From contig JAICSS010000021.1 of NCBI GenBank assembly GCA_025936755.1, positions 1 through 47,204 on the forward strand: 47,204 bases of DNA. The letters are read 5' to 3'. Made by a program: the position numbers and the translations under genes. The stretch comes from Solirubrobacterales bacterium. Its GTDB lineage: Bacteria; Actinomycetota; Thermoleophilia; Solirubrobacterales; 70-9. The notes below the pieces were generated by a model. The model was not told the DNA's origin and made no database searches. It worked only from the letters and a program-made list of their open reading frames with translations. The number at the start of each line of letters is the position of its first letter. Within the stretch, counting starts at the first letter, position 1. Positions 33,178-41,969 of this stretch are shown one piece after another.

Positions 33178-34262
33178 TAGGCCGTCAGCGCCAGGCTCGA
33201 GAGCTGCAGCGGGCGGTCTCTGGAGACGGCGGCCAAGGGGAGGAGCCAGATCAGGTACCAGGGGAGGAGCCAGGAGGTGGCGAGGAGGAGGACGAGGGCT
33301 GCCCAGGCGCCGCCGCGGACCCAGTCGCCGCCGCGCCAGGTCCAGGCGAGCAGCCAGGCGATCGCGGCGGCGAAGAGGAGGGCGGCGGCGAGGCGGATCG
33401 CGCCGGGGTCGAGGCCGGTGAGCCGGGCCGTCGCGACCGGGATGCTCATATAGCTGGTCCGGCTCTGGTTCTCCCCCGCGAGCCCGAAGCCGTGCAGCCA
33501 GTCCCAGCCGAAGGCGAGGAAAGCCGCCCCCGCCAGCCCGACGGCCATCCCCAAACACCCCAGTAGGAAGCGGCGGACGCTTCGCCTGCTCCTTTTCGTC
33601 GCTGGACGCCAAGAAGGAACAGGCGAGCGGTGGCGGATGGCGCCGAGGAGGGCGAAGGGGCCGAGGAAGGCGGCGGAGAGCTTGGTGGCGACGGCGGCTG
33701 CGAGGGCGCCGCCGGCGGTCAGCTCGCGGGCGCTGAGGAGAGCGGCGACGGCCGCCATCGCCAGCAGCATCGTCAGGCCGTCGTTGTGGGCGCCGCCGAC
33801 GACGTGGACGAGGACGAGGGGGTTGAGGGCGACGAAGGCGGCGGCGCGGAGCGGGTCGGCGCCCCGCCAGGCGGCGATGCGAGCGGTGAGCGCGGCGATG
33901 CCGAGGACCGAGAGCGCCGCCGCCGCCTTCTGGACCGCGACCGCGGCGCCGACGGAGAGCCAGGCGAGCGGGTAGGTGAGGAGGGTGAAGAGGGGCCCGT
34001 AGGCGCTGGTCGCTTCGGTCCAGGCGACATGGGCGTAGGCCGGGTCGCCGGGCGCGGCGAGCGGCGGGTGGACGTAGGGATCGAGGCCGTGGCGGGCGCC
34101 GAGCCGGGCGTAGTCGACGTAGCTGTAGACGTCGTGGGAGAGGAGGACCGGGGCGATTGCGAAAGCCGCGACGAGGACCACGATCGTCCCCCGGACGAGG
34201 CGTCGACCCAGCCGCGGCGCCGCCGCGAGGAACCCGAGGTAGCCGGCGAAGCCGGCCCACAT
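33150..34262 (-). CDS. multi-pass membrane glycosyltransferase (GT-C, MptB/GT87-like)
   Basis: About 370 residues with ten or more hydrophobic helices. A GT-C-type acidic loop is seen near the N-terminus ([20 protein letters not shown], then DPYVHPPL), typical of polyprenyl-phosphate-mannose-dependent mannosyltransferases such as MptB or GT87 members, and [17 protein letters not shown] in mid-protein. It probably adds a sugar to a cell-envelope glycolipid or glycan. A palindromic insert at 33583-33625 adds the basic stretch [16 protein letters not shown] in a loop. Start ATG 34262 is the first usable codon after the PBP stop, 32 nt upstream. Confidence 0.75.
   Translation of the reverse strand: MWAGFAGYLGFLAAAPRLGRRLVRGTIVVLVAAFAIAPVLLSHDVYSYVDYARLGARHGLDPYVHPPLAAPGDPAYAHVAWTEATSAYGPLFTLLTYPLAWLSVGAAVAVQKAAAALSVLGIAALTARIAAWRGADPLRAAAFVALNPLVLVHVVGGAHNDGLTMLLAMAAVAALLSARELTAGGALAAAVATKLSAAFLGPFALLGAIRHRSPVPSWRPATKRSRRSVRRFLLGCLGMAVGLAGAAFLAFGWDWLHGFGLAGENQSRTSYMSIPVATARLTGLDPGAIRLAAALLFAAAIAWLLAWTWRGGDWVRGGAWAALVLLLATSWLLPWYLIWLLPLAAVSRDRPLQLSSLALTAYQLGARIPL
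33583..33625. repeat. palindromic element inside the membrane glycosyltransferase gene
   Basis: Arms CGCCTGCTCCTTTT (33583-33596) and AAGAAGGAACAGGCG (33611-33625) pair over 14 positions with one mismatch and one G-T pair. The minus-strand text shares CGCC-G-TCCTTC and GACGAAA-GG-GC-GGCGAA blocks with a palindrome in galT, so the two look like copies of one family. Confidence 0.65.
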
Positions 34263-34294
34263 CAGGCCGAAGGCGAGGCTGGGGTCGATCGGCG

Positions 34295-36421
34295 TTACCC
34301 GCCCGCGTTCTTGCCGCCGCCGACGCTCTGCGGGTCCGGGGGCGGCGGCGGTACGTACGGCTTCTGCCCGGCCCCCGGCGCGTAGGCGTTCGGGTCGTAG
34401 CCGCCGACCGCGGCGCTGCCGGGCGGCGGCGGTGACGAACCGCCGCCGCCGGACTTGCCGCCGAGGCTGGAGCCGTCCCGCGGGCTCGAGCGCGCGTAGC
34501 GCCCGTAGAACGGCGCCCAGCTGATCTGCTGCTTCGGTTCGCTGAATTCCTCGCAGGGGACGCCGGCGCCGGCATAGAGCGAGTGCCAGATTTCGGCCGG
34601 GAAGGTGCCGCCGAAGACGATCGTCCCGTGCACGTTCGACATCGAGACGTCGTTCGATTCCGGGTAGCCGACCCAGACCACGGTCGCCAGGTTGGGCTGG
34701 TAGCCGGCGAACCAGGCGTCGGTGTACCCGTCGGTGGTCCCGGTCTTGCCGGCCTGGCCGGCGCATCCGGTGTAGGCGGCGGTGCCGGTGCCTTCGGTGA
34801 TGTTGTCGTGCAGGAGCCGGGTCACCTGCCAGGCCACCGGCGGCGAGACCGCCCGCCGCGGCTTCGCGCGGTCGGGGTGGTCGACGTGACCGTTGGGGAA
34901 GACGACCTTGGCGATGGCGATCGGCTTGCGACGGATGCCGCCGTCGGCGAGCGTCGCGTAGGCGCTGGACATCTCCAGCGGCGAGACGCCGATTCGCAGC
35001 CCGCCGATCCCCTCGGCGGGGATCCCGTCGAGCGGCGAGACAATCCCCATCTGGTGGGCGGTCGCCGCCACCGCCGCCGGGCCGACGTCGAGGTCGAGCT
35101 GGGCGAAGACGGTGTTGTCGGAGGCGACCGTCGCCTGCTTCAGGTTGACCGTCCCCAGATAGCCTTCGTCGGCGGTGTGGACGGTCCAGTGGCCCCACTT
35201 CGGTAGGTAGAGGTCGAGCGGTTTCGACGTGTAGTAGGTCGTGTAGGGATCGATGCCCTGGCGGATCGCCGTGGTCAGGACGAAGGTCTTGAAGGTCGAG
35301 CCGGGCTGCCGGTGCCCCTGGGCGGCGAGGTTGAACTTGCTCTCCTCGTAGCTGGAGCTGGAGACCATCGCCCGGATCTGGCCGTTGCGGGGGTCGATCG
35401 AGACGAGGGCCGAGGAGGGGTCGGTCGCGTACGGCAGCGCCGAGCGCATCGCTTCCAGCCCCACCTCCTGCAGCTCGGGGTCGATCGTCGTCTGGACCCG
35501 GAGGCCGCCGCGGCGGACGGCGTTCGCCCCGTAGCGGTCGATCAGCTCGTTTTCGACGTAGTCGAAGAAGTAGGGCTCCCGATGCTCGAAGTAGCTCCCG
35601 TCGAGGTCGACCCGCAGGCCGCTGGCCATCGCCGCCCTCGCCCGCCCCTCGCTGACGTAGCCGAGCTTCGCCATCTTCTCCAGCACCTGGTTGCGCCGCT
35701 CTCGCGCCGCCCCGGGGTCCAGCAGCGGGTTGTATTCGGAGGGCGCCTGCGGCAGCCCCGCCAGCAGCGCCGCTTCCGGCAGCTTCAGCTTCCAGACCGG
35801 CTTCGAGAAGAAGATCTTCGCGGCGGCGCCGACGCCGACCGCGGTCGTCCCCGCGACCGTCCCGTAGGAGGCGACGTTCAGGTAGGAGCCGAGGATTTCC
35901 CTGCGGCTGTGGCGTTCGGCGTACTCGATCGCCAGCTGCGCCTCGACGATCTTGCGCTTCAGCGTCCGCTTCGGGTTGCGGATGCAGAGGTTGCGGACCA
36001 GTTGCTGGGTGATCGTCGAGCCGCCCTCGACCGCTTCCCCGGCTTCGAGGTCCTTCAGCGCCGCCCGCAGGATCCCCTCGTAGTCGAGGCCGTCGTGCTG
36101 GTAGAAGCGCTGGTCCTCGATCGCGACGGTCGCCAGCTGCAGGCTCTTGGGCACCTTCTCTATCGAGACCAGCGAGCGCACCTGCGGCGAGGCGACCACC
36201 CCCAGCTTCGAGCCGTCGGCCGCGTAGAGGACGGTGTTGCCGCCCTTGGCGACCGGTTCGCAGGAGGCGAGCGAGGGAGCGTCGGCGGCGACGTTCAGCA
36301 CCCACGAGGTGACGGCGATCGCGGCGATCGCGAGCAGGGCGAGGACGCCGCCGAAGACGAGCAGGAGCTTGGCGCCGATTCCCCCGTGCCGGCGCTGACG
36401 TCGCCGAGTGCGCTGCGTCAT
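34295..36421 (-). CDS. class A penicillin-binding protein (transglycosylase/transpeptidase)
   Basis: A 708-residue bifunctional peptidoglycan synthase. A cytoplasmic basic N-terminus ([14 protein letters not shown]) precedes one TM helix at 18-44. The GT51 domain carries catalytic E102 in [10 protein letters not shown], then [13 protein letters not shown]. The transpeptidase has all three motifs: S375-x-x-K378 (GSTFK), SDN at 434-436 and KTG at 559-561. The last ~80 residues are a Gly/Pro/Ser-rich disordered tail (for example [11 protein letters not shown]-like and PPPPPDP). Start ATG is 7 nt after a TACCCT -10 box. The next gene downstream on the same strand is the membrane glycosyltransferase. 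Confidence 0.96.
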   Translation of the reverse strand: MTQRTRRRQRRHGGIGAKLLLVFGGVLALLAIAAIAVTSWVLNVAADAPSLASCEPVAKGGNTVLYAADGSKLGVVASPQVRSLVSIEKVPKSLQLATVAIEDQRFYQHDGLDYEGILRAALKDLEAGEAVEGGSTITQQLVRNLCIRNPKRTLKRKIVEAQLAIEYAERHSRREILGSYLNVASYGTVAGTTAVGVGAAAKIFFSKPVWKLKLPEAALLAGLPQAPSEYNPLLDPGAARERRNQVLEKMAKLGYVSEGRARAAMASGLRVDLDGSYFEHREPYFFDYVENELIDRYGANAVRRGGLRVQTTIDPELQEVGLEAMRSALPYATDPSSALVSIDPRNGQIRAMVSSSSYEESKFNLAAQGHRQPGSTFKTFVLTTAIRQGIDPYTTYYTSKPLDLYLPKWGHWTVHTADEGYLGTVNLKQATVASDNTVFAQLDLDVGPAAVAATAHQMGIVSPLDGIPAEGIGGLRIGVSPLEMSSAYATLADGGIRRKPIAIAKVVFPNGHVDHPDRAKPRRAVSPPVAWQVTRLLHDNITEGTGTAAYTGCAGQAGKTGTTDGYTDAWFAGYQPNLATVVWVGYPESNDVSMSNVHGTIVFGGTFPAEIWHSLYAGAGVPCEEFSEPKQQISWAPFYGRYARSSPRDGSSLGGKSGGGGSSPPPPGSAAVGGYDPNAYAPGAGQKPYVPPPPPDPQSVGGGKNAGG

Positions 36422-36428
36422 CCAGCAG

Positions 36429-36434
36429 AGGGTA
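36429..36434 (-). promoter_or_regulatory. -10 box of the PBP gene, leaderless
   Basis: TACCCT on the minus strand, 7 nt before ATG at 36421. Confidence 0.55.
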
Positions 36435-36451
36435 CTTCGAGCCGAACGCCG

Positions 36452-36868
36452 TCAGGCGACGGTGTCTTCGGTCGAGTGGTTGTGGACGATCCCTTCGGTC
36501 AGGAGCTGGTTGGGGATCACCACGGAGCTGCCGTCGCCGGGGTCGACGTAGGTGTAGGAGAGGGTGATGTCGGTGACGCGGCCCACCCGCTCTTCGAAGC
36601 TGACGCGATCGCCGATCCGGATCGGCTGCGAGATCGCGATCTGGATCCCGGCGATCATGTTCGCGAGGGTGCGCTGGGCGGCGAAGCCGACGACCGCGAC
36701 GACCAGCGCGGTCGAGGCGAGGACGCCGGCCGCCAGCTGCTTCAGCTCGGTGAACTGACTCAGCGCCAGCATCGCGACGACGAGGAAGACCCCGAGGAAG
36801 GCGAGGCGGCGGAGGATCCGCAGCCGGGTCCGGGTCGTGCGGGAGACCTGTGAGACTGCGGGCGACAT
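36452..36868 (-). CDS. short MscS-family mechanosensitive channel
   Basis: A 138-residue protein with one or two TM helices at about 23-45 and 48-62, followed by the MscS pore-and-beta region: GFAAQRTLANMIAGIQIAIS (61-80), then PIRIGDRVSFEERVGRVTDI. It has no C-terminal cage domain, so it is far shorter than E. coli MscS (286). The start ATG shares bases with the opposite-strand CPBP start (CATG at 36866-36869). A TAGGTT -10 box lies 7 nt upstream, which rejects a longer frame reaching 37159. Likely relieves osmotic pressure. Confidence 0.85.
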   Translation of the reverse strand: MSPAVSQVSRTTRTRLRILRRLAFLGVFLVVAMLALSQFTELKQLAAGVLASTALVVAVVGFAAQRTLANMIAGIQIAISQPIRIGDRVSFEERVGRVTDITLSYTYVDPGDGSSVVIPNQLLTEGIVHNHSTEDTVA

Positions 36869-37574
36869 GGAGAGCAACCTAGCCACCGCGTCCGTCGCCG
36901 AGACGCCCGAGCGGCGGTTTCCCCCTTCGAACTGGGGCCCGGGCGGCGCCGTCATGGGGGCGGTGCTGGCGCTCGTCGTCGGGCTGATCTTCGGCCTCCC
37001 CGCGATCGCCTTCACCGAAGCCCAGGGCGACCTCACCGCGACCGGCAACGTCGTCGCCCAGCTCGGGCTCGTCCTCGGGCTGGTCCTGGTGCCCCTCTTC
37101 ATCGCCCGGTCCCATGGGGCCGCGTCGCTCGGCTCGGCCCTGCGGCGCCTCGGCGTCATGCGGTTCGACCGCTCCGCCCTGCTCTGGATGGTCGTCGCCG
37201 TGATCGCCTACCTTGTCCTGCTCGGGCTCTATTCGCTGCTCGTCGTCGAACCCAAGCAGGAGGACATCGCCGAAAGCTTCGGCTCGGTGCCGGTCCAGAT
37301 CCTGCTGATCGCCGTCGCCGCCCCCTTCTCCGAGGAGCTCTGCTTCCGCGGGATGCTCTTCGGCGGCCTGCGGGAGCGGCTGTCGACGGTTCCGGCGGCG
37401 CTGATCGCGGGCATCGTCTTCGGCCTCCTCCACGCCCTCACCGGGATCAGCGCCGTGCCCCCGCTGGCCATTCTCGGCGTCATCTTCTGCCTGCTCTACG
37501 AGAAGACCGGGTCGATCGTGCCCGGCATCATGCTGCACGCGCTGAACAACTGTGTCGCCCTCCTCTCGCAGTAG
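36867..37574 (+). CDS. CPBP (CAAX/Abi) family intramembrane protease
   Basis: A 235-residue membrane protein with about six to eight helices. The CPBP metalloprotease motifs are intact: FSEELCFRGMLFGGLR with E156, E157 and R161, FGLLHALTG with H189, and the terminal HALNN with H224. Bacterial CPBP members are often of unknown substrate; some protect against bacteriocins. Its start codon overlaps that of the divergent MscS gene. Its TAG stop forms part of the -10 box of the next gene. Confidence 0.9.
   Translation: MESNLATASVAETPERRFPPSNWGPGGAVMGAVLALVVGLIFGLPAIAFTEAQGDLTATGNVVAQLGLVLGLVLVPLFIARSHGAASLGSALRRLGVMRFDRSALLWMVVAVIAYLVLLGLYSLLVVEPKQEDIAESFGSVPVQILLIAVAAPFSEELCFRGMLFGGLRERLSTVPAALIAGIVFGLLHALTGISAVPPLAILGVIFCLLYEKTGSIVPGIMLHALNNCVALLSQ
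36876..36881 (-). promoter_or_regulatory. -10 box of the MscS gene, leaderless, inside the CPBP coding region
   Basis: TAGGTT on the minus strand, 7 nt before ATG at 36868. Confidence 0.5.
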
Positions 37575-37577
37575 GAT
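37572..37577 (+). promoter_or_regulatory. -10 box of the L,D-transpeptidase gene, leaderless
   Basis: TAGGAT overlaps the CPBP stop codon and is followed by 7 nt and GTG at 37585, which sets the start there rather than at the ATG of 37576. Confidence 0.5.
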
Positions 37578-37584
37578 GCCGCGC

Positions 37585-38556
37585 GTGAATCGCCGACTCT
37601 CGTCCCTCCTCGCCGTCGCCTGCGCCCTCGCGCTGCCGGCGGGCGCCGCCGCGGCTCCGAAGCCGAAGCCGGTGCCGCCGACCCCGGCGCCCGCGCCGGG
37701 AGCGACCGTCAAGGTCGAGGTCGGCAACCTCGAGAAGGGCCGGGCGGAGATCATGCAGACGGTGCCGGTCAGCGGCACGCTGGCGCCGTTCGTCGCCGGC
37801 GAGAAGGTCAAGGTCACCTTCTACCTCGACGGCCACGTCCTCTTCAGCCGCAACCTGCCCACCCGCAAGGCGGGCGGCAAGGGCGTCTTCGAGACCAACA
37901 TCGAGGTGCGGGAGAACGGCAGGTACGCGGTCGCCGCCAAGCACGTGGCGACGTCGCGGCTCGGCGCCGACAGCAGCGTCCGCAAGAGCTGGAAGGTGAG
38001 CTTCCCCGCCCTGCGCAAGGGCGAGTGCGGCGACGTCGTCGTCGGCTTCAAGAAGGCGATGCGGGCGATGGGCTACATCGCCAACGACGGGCGCTGCTAC
38101 GGCGGCAAGACCGGCCGCGGCGTCCTCGCCTACCGCAAGGTCAACGGGATGACCCGCAGCGAGCGCGCCGGCGCCGGCCTGGTGAAGAAAGCCTTCTCCG
38201 GCAAGGGCGGCTACGAGGTCCGGCACCCGGGCGCCGGCGAACACCTGGAGGCGCCGCTCTCCAAGCAGGTCCTCGTCTTCGCCAAAGGCGGCAAGCCGTT
38301 CGCGATCTACCCGATCTCCTCCGGCAAGTACTCGACCCCGACCGTCACCGGTCACTACCAGTTCATCCGTCCCGAACCGGGCTACAACTCGCACGGGATG
38401 TACTACTCCTGGTACTTCTACGGCGGCTACGCCGTCCACGGCTACGACTCGGTCCCGGACTACCCCGCCAGCCACGGCTGCCTGCGCACCTTCATCGCCG
38501 ACCAGCCCGAGATCTACAACCGGATCCACCTGGGCGAGGACATCTTCATTTGGTGA
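37585..38556 (+). CDS. secreted L,D-transpeptidase (YkuD domain)
   Basis: Cross-links peptidoglycan stems outside the membrane. Residues 1-24 form a signal peptide (NRRLSSLLAVACALALPAGA). An Ig-like beta region spans about 35-140, a short peptidoglycan-binding-like segment (CGDVVVGFKKAMRAMGY, TGRGVLAYRKVNGM) comes next, and the YkuD domain ends with AVHGYDS and SHGCLRT, with H297 and catalytic C299. Total 323 residues. The GTG start is preferred because of the -10 box TAGGAT 7 nt upstream and the cleaner signal peptide. A strong inverted repeat lies just past the stop. Confidence 0.93.
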   Translation: MNRRLSSLLAVACALALPAGAAAAPKPKPVPPTPAPAPGATVKVEVGNLEKGRAEIMQTVPVSGTLAPFVAGEKVKVTFYLDGHVLFSRNLPTRKAGGKGVFETNIEVRENGRYAVAAKHVATSRLGADSSVRKSWKVSFPALRKGECGDVVVGFKKAMRAMGYIANDGRCYGGKTGRGVLAYRKVNGMTRSERAGAGLVKKAFSGKGGYEVRHPGAGEHLEAPLSKQVLVFAKGGKPFAIYPISSGKYSTPTVTGHYQFIRPEPGYNSHGMYYSWYFYGGYAVHGYDSVPDYPASHGCLRTFIADQPEIYNRIHLGEDIFIW

Positions 38557-38558
38557 GG

Positions 38559-38637
38559 GGGTGTCCGGGGGTCCCTCCCCAGACACATCTCGCTATGGCT
38601 CGATGTTGAGTGTCTGGGGAAGGACCCCCGGACACCC
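38559..38637. repeat. 28-bp inverted repeat between the L,D-transpeptidase gene and pyrE
   Basis: Arms 38559-38586 and 38610-38637 are reverse complements over 28 bp with one mismatch; the loop is 23 nt. The stem contains the core GTGTCCGGGGGTCC. It begins 3 nt after the transpeptidase stop, has no T tract, and could act as a strong bidirectional transcription block, mRNA end or dispersed palindromic repeat. Confidence 0.9.
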
Positions 38638-38647
38638 TGGTCAGACT

Positions 38648-38653
38648 TAGGAT
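38648..38653 (+). promoter_or_regulatory. -10 box of pyrE, leaderless
   Basis: TAGGAT followed by 7 nt and GTG at 38661; it could also be read as a ribosome binding site AGGATGG for the same GTG. Confidence 0.45.
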
Positions 38654-38660
38654 GGCGCTC

Positions 38661-39227
38661 GTGACCGACCTTGCCGCCGCCAAGGAGACTTTGCTCTCGG
38701 AGTTGAAGGAGCACTCTTTGATCCTTGGTGAAGTGACCCTCGCTAGCGGGGCGACGGCGCAGTACTACGTGGATGCGCGGCGGACTTTGATGCGGCCGGC
38801 GGGATTCAGGGCTGCGGGGGAGCTGATCGCGTCAATGGCTCATGAGCTTGGGGCCGAGGCGGTTGGTGGTCCGGCGACGGCGGCGATTCCGCCGGCTTGC
38901 GCGGCGATCGCGGTGCCGGGGGGCGAGGAGCTGGTGGCGTTCTTCGTCCGCGGGTCGCGCAAGGAGCACGGGCTGCAGCGGTGGGTCGAGGGGCCGGTCG
39001 AGGCGGGGGTTCGGTGCCTCGTCGTCGAGGACACGGTCACGACCGGCGGCTCGACGGCGACGGCGATCGAGCGGGTGCGCGAGGAGGGGCTCGAGGTCGC
39101 GGGCGTGGTCGCCGTGGTCGACCGACTGGCTGGCGGCAGCGAGCGGATCGAAGCAGCGGCAGCGGCGCCGTACCGGGCGCTGGTGACGATCGACGAGATC
39201 TACCCGGACCGGCCCGACCGCGGCTGA
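38661..39227 (+). CDS. pyrE: orotate phosphoribosyltransferase
   Basis: Joins orotate to PRPP giving OMP in pyrimidine synthesis. The 188-residue length fits. Key parts are GEVTLASGATAQYYVDARRT (N-terminal substrate region), FFVRGSRKEHG and the PRPP loop CLVVEDTVTTGGSTATA. The GTG start is chosen over ATG 38652 because of a TAGGAT box 7 nt upstream. The first ~200 nt use many TTG, CTT and TTT codons compared with the later part, which is normally GC-rich. It overlaps the next gene by ATGA-type stop/start sharing (39225-39229). Confidence 0.93.
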   Translation: MTDLAAAKETLLSELKEHSLILGEVTLASGATAQYYVDARRTLMRPAGFRAAGELIASMAHELGAEAVGGPATAAIPPACAAIAVPGGEELVAFFVRGSRKEHGLQRWVEGPVEAGVRCLVVEDTVTTGGSTATAIERVREEGLEVAGVVAVVDRLAGGSERIEAAAAAPYRALVTIDEIYPDRPDRG

Positions 39228-39871
39228 TGGAGCCCGACGCCGTCGAGATCCGGGTCGTCGGCTGCCTGGTCGAGAAGCAGCGGACGACGCCAGACGCCTA
39301 TCCGCTCTCGCTGAATGCGCTGCGGCTGGCCTGCAACCAGTCGACCAACCGCGACCCGGTGGTCAGCTACGACGAGGAGACGGTCAGCGCCGCGCTGCGC
39401 CGGCTCGCCCAGCGTGGCTGGACCCGGCTCGCGAGCCGCGCCGGCAGCCGCGCCCGCAAGTACCGGCACCTGCTGCCCGAGGCGCTGGAGGTCGACGGCG
39501 CGGAGCTGGCGCTGCTGGCGGTGCTGATGCTGCGCGGCCCACAGACGCCGGGCGAGCTGAAGCAGCGCAGCGAGCGCCTGCATCCGTTCACCGGCCTGCC
39601 GGAGGTGCAGGAGACCTTGGAGCGCCTGCTCGAGCGGGAGTTGGTCGTCCGCCACGCCCGCCGCCCGGGCCAGAAGGAGGACCGCTTCGAGCAGGCGCTT
39701 GACGGCGCTGCCGAGGACGGTGGCGAAGAGGCCGCGCCGGTCGTCCGGCCGCCGGAGCCGGCGTCCTCGACCGACCGCGGGGAGGACCGGCTCGACCGGA
39801 TCGAGCGCCAGCTGGCCGAGCTGCGGGCCGAGGTCAGCAGCCTGCGCGAGGCGCTGGGCGAGACCGACTAG
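39227..39871 (+). CDS. DUF480 (YceH) family protein
   Basis: A 214-residue protein with two winged-helix domains, typical of YceH. The signature is RVVGCLVEKQRTTPDAYPLS (9-28), then LNALRLACNQSTNRDPV, and HPFTGLPEVQETLERLLERE in the second half. The C-terminal 60 residues are acidic/Pro-rich followed by a short coiled coil (DRLDRIERQLAELRAEVSSL). The function of the family is unknown. It is coupled to pyrE by a shared base in the stop/start. Confidence 0.93.
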   Translation: MEPDAVEIRVVGCLVEKQRTTPDAYPLSLNALRLACNQSTNRDPVVSYDEETVSAALRRLAQRGWTRLASRAGSRARKYRHLLPEALEVDGAELALLAVLMLRGPQTPGELKQRSERLHPFTGLPEVQETLERLLERELVVRHARRPGQKEDRFEQALDGAAEDGGEEAAPVVRPPEPASSTDRGEDRLDRIERQLAELRAEVSSLREALGETD

Positions 39872-41613
39872 CGGCGCAGCCCGAGGACGGCGGTGCGGCG
39901 ACCGCCCGGGATCGCCACCACGACGTGGGTCTTCAGCTGGCCGCGCTGGCGCAGGAGGGCGCGCCCTCCTGCGCTGAGGGGGACGCGGAAGGTCTGCGCG
40001 CCGCCGCCGTCGAGCCGGAAGGCGGAGCGGCCGAGCAACCGGCTGACCGGGCGGGTGCGCGGCCCCCCGCGGAAGTGGGTGGCGACGCGGTAGCGGGTGC
40101 GGAGCAGGATCTGGCCGGGGCACTCGGTTCCGGCCGGCCAGAGGCAGGCGACCCGCACCCGCACCGTCCTGCCGCCGGCCTTCAGGTGCGAGAGCCGCAG
40201 CGCCACCGGAATCGTCGCCGCCTTGCAGCCGAGCAGGCGGTCTTCGCCGCCGGCGAGGTTGAGGGCGTAGGCGCAGACGCGCTGGCGCCCTGACTTGACC
40301 GTCGCCAGGCTGACGTCGAAGCCGTGGCGCGGTCCCGCTTCCGGGAACTCGCCGGCGACGTCAGGGCGGGAGCGGGTCGCTACCTGTCCAAGCTCGTAGG
40401 TGGCGACGCCGGGATCGCCTTCCTTGCCGCCCACCACCAGGCGGATCGAGAGGGGTTCGGTGGGAGCGTCGGGGTCGAAGGCCCAGCCGCGGACCCGTAC
40501 CTGCCCGGCGGCGGGGGAGCCGGCGAGGTCGAGGTAGCCGACCGGGTTGTCGCCGCTGACCAGGGTGGCGGAGCCGACGGTGCCGGCGTCGACGTAGTCG
40601 TTGTCGATGTTGATCGTCACCCCGCCGTAGCTCTCGTTGTGGCCTCCCTGGTACTGGTGGATCCGCCGGTGAGGGGTCCAGGCGCTCGCCGGTACGACCG
40701 GGTCGGCGGTGTTCTGCTGCCCGTTCCAGTTGGCGATCCAGATGTAATCGGGCAATTCGTACCCGGTCCCCACCTGGCCGGAGAGGTCCTCGATCCCCGA
40801 GGCGCTGCTGCTGTAGACGCCGGAGAGGTAGCCCAGCGAGTGCAGCTTCCTGGTCCAGGCTTCGAGGAAGGCGAGCGTCGCCGCGGTCGCCGCGGAGGTC
40901 TGGCTGTAGGACTCCATGTCGAAGTAGATCGGGCTGCCGGGTCCCATCGCCACCGCGGCCGCTTCTTCGACCGCGTCGACCGCCGCCGCGCTGCCCTGCG
41001 CCGTCGCCTGGCTGGAGTTGAGCTTGGCGCAGCTGGAGCAGCTGCTGGTCGGCGCCTGCAGGCCGACGTAGGTCGGGATCAGGTGCCAGCCGGCTTCGGT
41101 CTGCGCCGCCACCCAGCTCGCGGTCAGGTTCGGCTGCGAGCAGGCCCGGTTGGCGCCGCCGATGTAGACCCCGACCGCCCGGTAGGGGGATTCCTCCCAG
41201 GCCGCCATCGCCTTCGAGGAGGGAGCGGCGCAGGCGTCGAAGCCGAGGCCGGTGAAGGCCGCGCCGGCGGCGGAGGCGGTGGCGCGCCGCGGTGACGCCG
41301 CGAGGGCCGAGGTACGGGCTCCGGAAGCGGGTTCGACGAGGATCGCCCGGCGACGGCCCATCGCCCCGGCGGGACACCGCTGCTGCGAGGAGGGCGTGCC
41401 GAGGTAGACGGCGCGGCGATCGAGGCGCACGCACATACCCGGATGCCGGGCGAGCCGGTAGACCGGCCAGCCCGCCGGCGCTCGCACGGCGTGGCCGTCG
41501 AAACGGAGATGCCGCCCAGGAACGCCCGACCCCTCCGCGTTGCCTGCAACGGCAAGCAGAAGCGTCAGAGCTGCCAGGAGGGCGGGCCAACCCCTGATGC
41601 CGGCGAATCGCAT
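39868..41613 (-). CDS. secreted DUF1906 (Rv2525c-like glycoside-hydrolase-fold) protein
   Basis: A 581-residue exported protein. The signal peptide is FAGIRGWPALLAALTLLLAV. After an N-terminal region comes the DUF1906 TIM-barrel-like domain: FTGLGFDACAAPSSKAMAAW, AVGVYIGGANRACSQ, HLIPTYVGLQAP, IYFDMESYSQTSA and IWIANWNG. Acidic residues D and E in the FDMESY strand are the likely catalytic or binding pair. A beta domain with GQVRVRGWAFDPDAPTEPLS follows, as in secreted lysozyme-like proteins, then a C-terminal beta region. It probably binds or cleaves cell-wall glycan. The start at 41613 matches the signal peptide; a longer frame to 41664 is less likely. It converges on the DUF480 gene. Confidence 0.85.
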   Translation of the reverse strand: MRFAGIRGWPALLAALTLLLAVAGNAEGSGVPGRHLRFDGHAVRAPAGWPVYRLARHPGMCVRLDRRAVYLGTPSSQQRCPAGAMGRRRAILVEPASGARTSALAASPRRATASAAGAAFTGLGFDACAAPSSKAMAAWEESPYRAVGVYIGGANRACSQPNLTASWVAAQTEAGWHLIPTYVGLQAPTSSCSSCAKLNSSQATAQGSAAAVDAVEEAAAVAMGPGSPIYFDMESYSQTSAATAATLAFLEAWTRKLHSLGYLSGVYSSSASGIEDLSGQVGTGYELPDYIWIANWNGQQNTADPVVPASAWTPHRRIHQYQGGHNESYGGVTINIDNDYVDAGTVGSATLVSGDNPVGYLDLAGSPAAGQVRVRGWAFDPDAPTEPLSIRLVVGGKEGDPGVATYELGQVATRSRPDVAGEFPEAGPRHGFDVSLATVKSGRQRVCAYALNLAGGEDRLLGCKAATIPVALRLSHLKAGGRTVRVRVACLWPAGTECPGQILLRTRYRVATHFRGGPRTRPVSRLLGRSAFRLDGGGAQTFRVPLSAGGRALLRQRGQLKTHVVVAIPGGRRTAVLGLRR

Positions 41614-41749
41614 CTCTCTACAAACGAAGCACGAGCCGGAAGTTGCACCCCTCGCCCGAGGCACTCTGCAGGCTGCGTTTCACCCGGCAGGAGGTGGAAT
41701 CGGGTCAGCTTGGCCTGGCAGCCGACTGAAAAGCCCCCCGCGTCCGGAT

Positions 41750-41822
41750 GCCCCGAGCTGGATTCGAACCAGCGGCCTATCCCTTAGGAGGGGATCGCTC
41801 TATCCGGCTGAGCTATCGGGGC
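41750..41822 (-). tRNA. tRNA-Arg, anticodon CCT
   Basis: A 73-nt cloverleaf. Acceptor arms GCCCCGA and TCGGGGC pair fully. The D arm has GCTC/GAGC. The anticodon stem ATCCC/GGGAT encloses loop CTCCTAA with anticodon CCT, reading the AGG codon. The T arm is GCTGG-TTCGAAT-CCAGC. CCA is not encoded. No other tRNA lies nearby. Confidence 0.95.
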
Positions 41823-41954
41823 ATGAGCAGGATTGTCTCTTAGTTCACAGAGAATTTGCTGAGTTGGCATGGAGCGCGCGCCACAGGTGCGGTTTGGCTC
41901 GGCAGGATCGCTTGCATGAGAACGGCAATGGCGCTCGACATGTCCGGAGCACGG

Positions 41955-41960
41955 GATAAT
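41955..41960 (+). promoter_or_regulatory. -10 box of the vapBC-type operon
   Basis: GATAAT followed by 9 nt and ATG at 41970; near-leaderless. No clear operator palindrome was found beside it. Confidence 0.5.
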
Positions 41961-41969
41961 GTTCTGCAC

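Noticed and set aside
31081-34575. 1164-codon minus-strand frame ending in thiL
   Set aside because: Only the last 329 codons are thiL; the upstream part is antisense to the flippase gene and an off-frame of the glycosyltransferase gene.
34263-36305. N-terminal two-thirds of the long frame that ends in the membrane glycosyltransferase
   Set aside because: It is an off-frame reading of the PBP gene, which has all catalytic motifs in its own frame.
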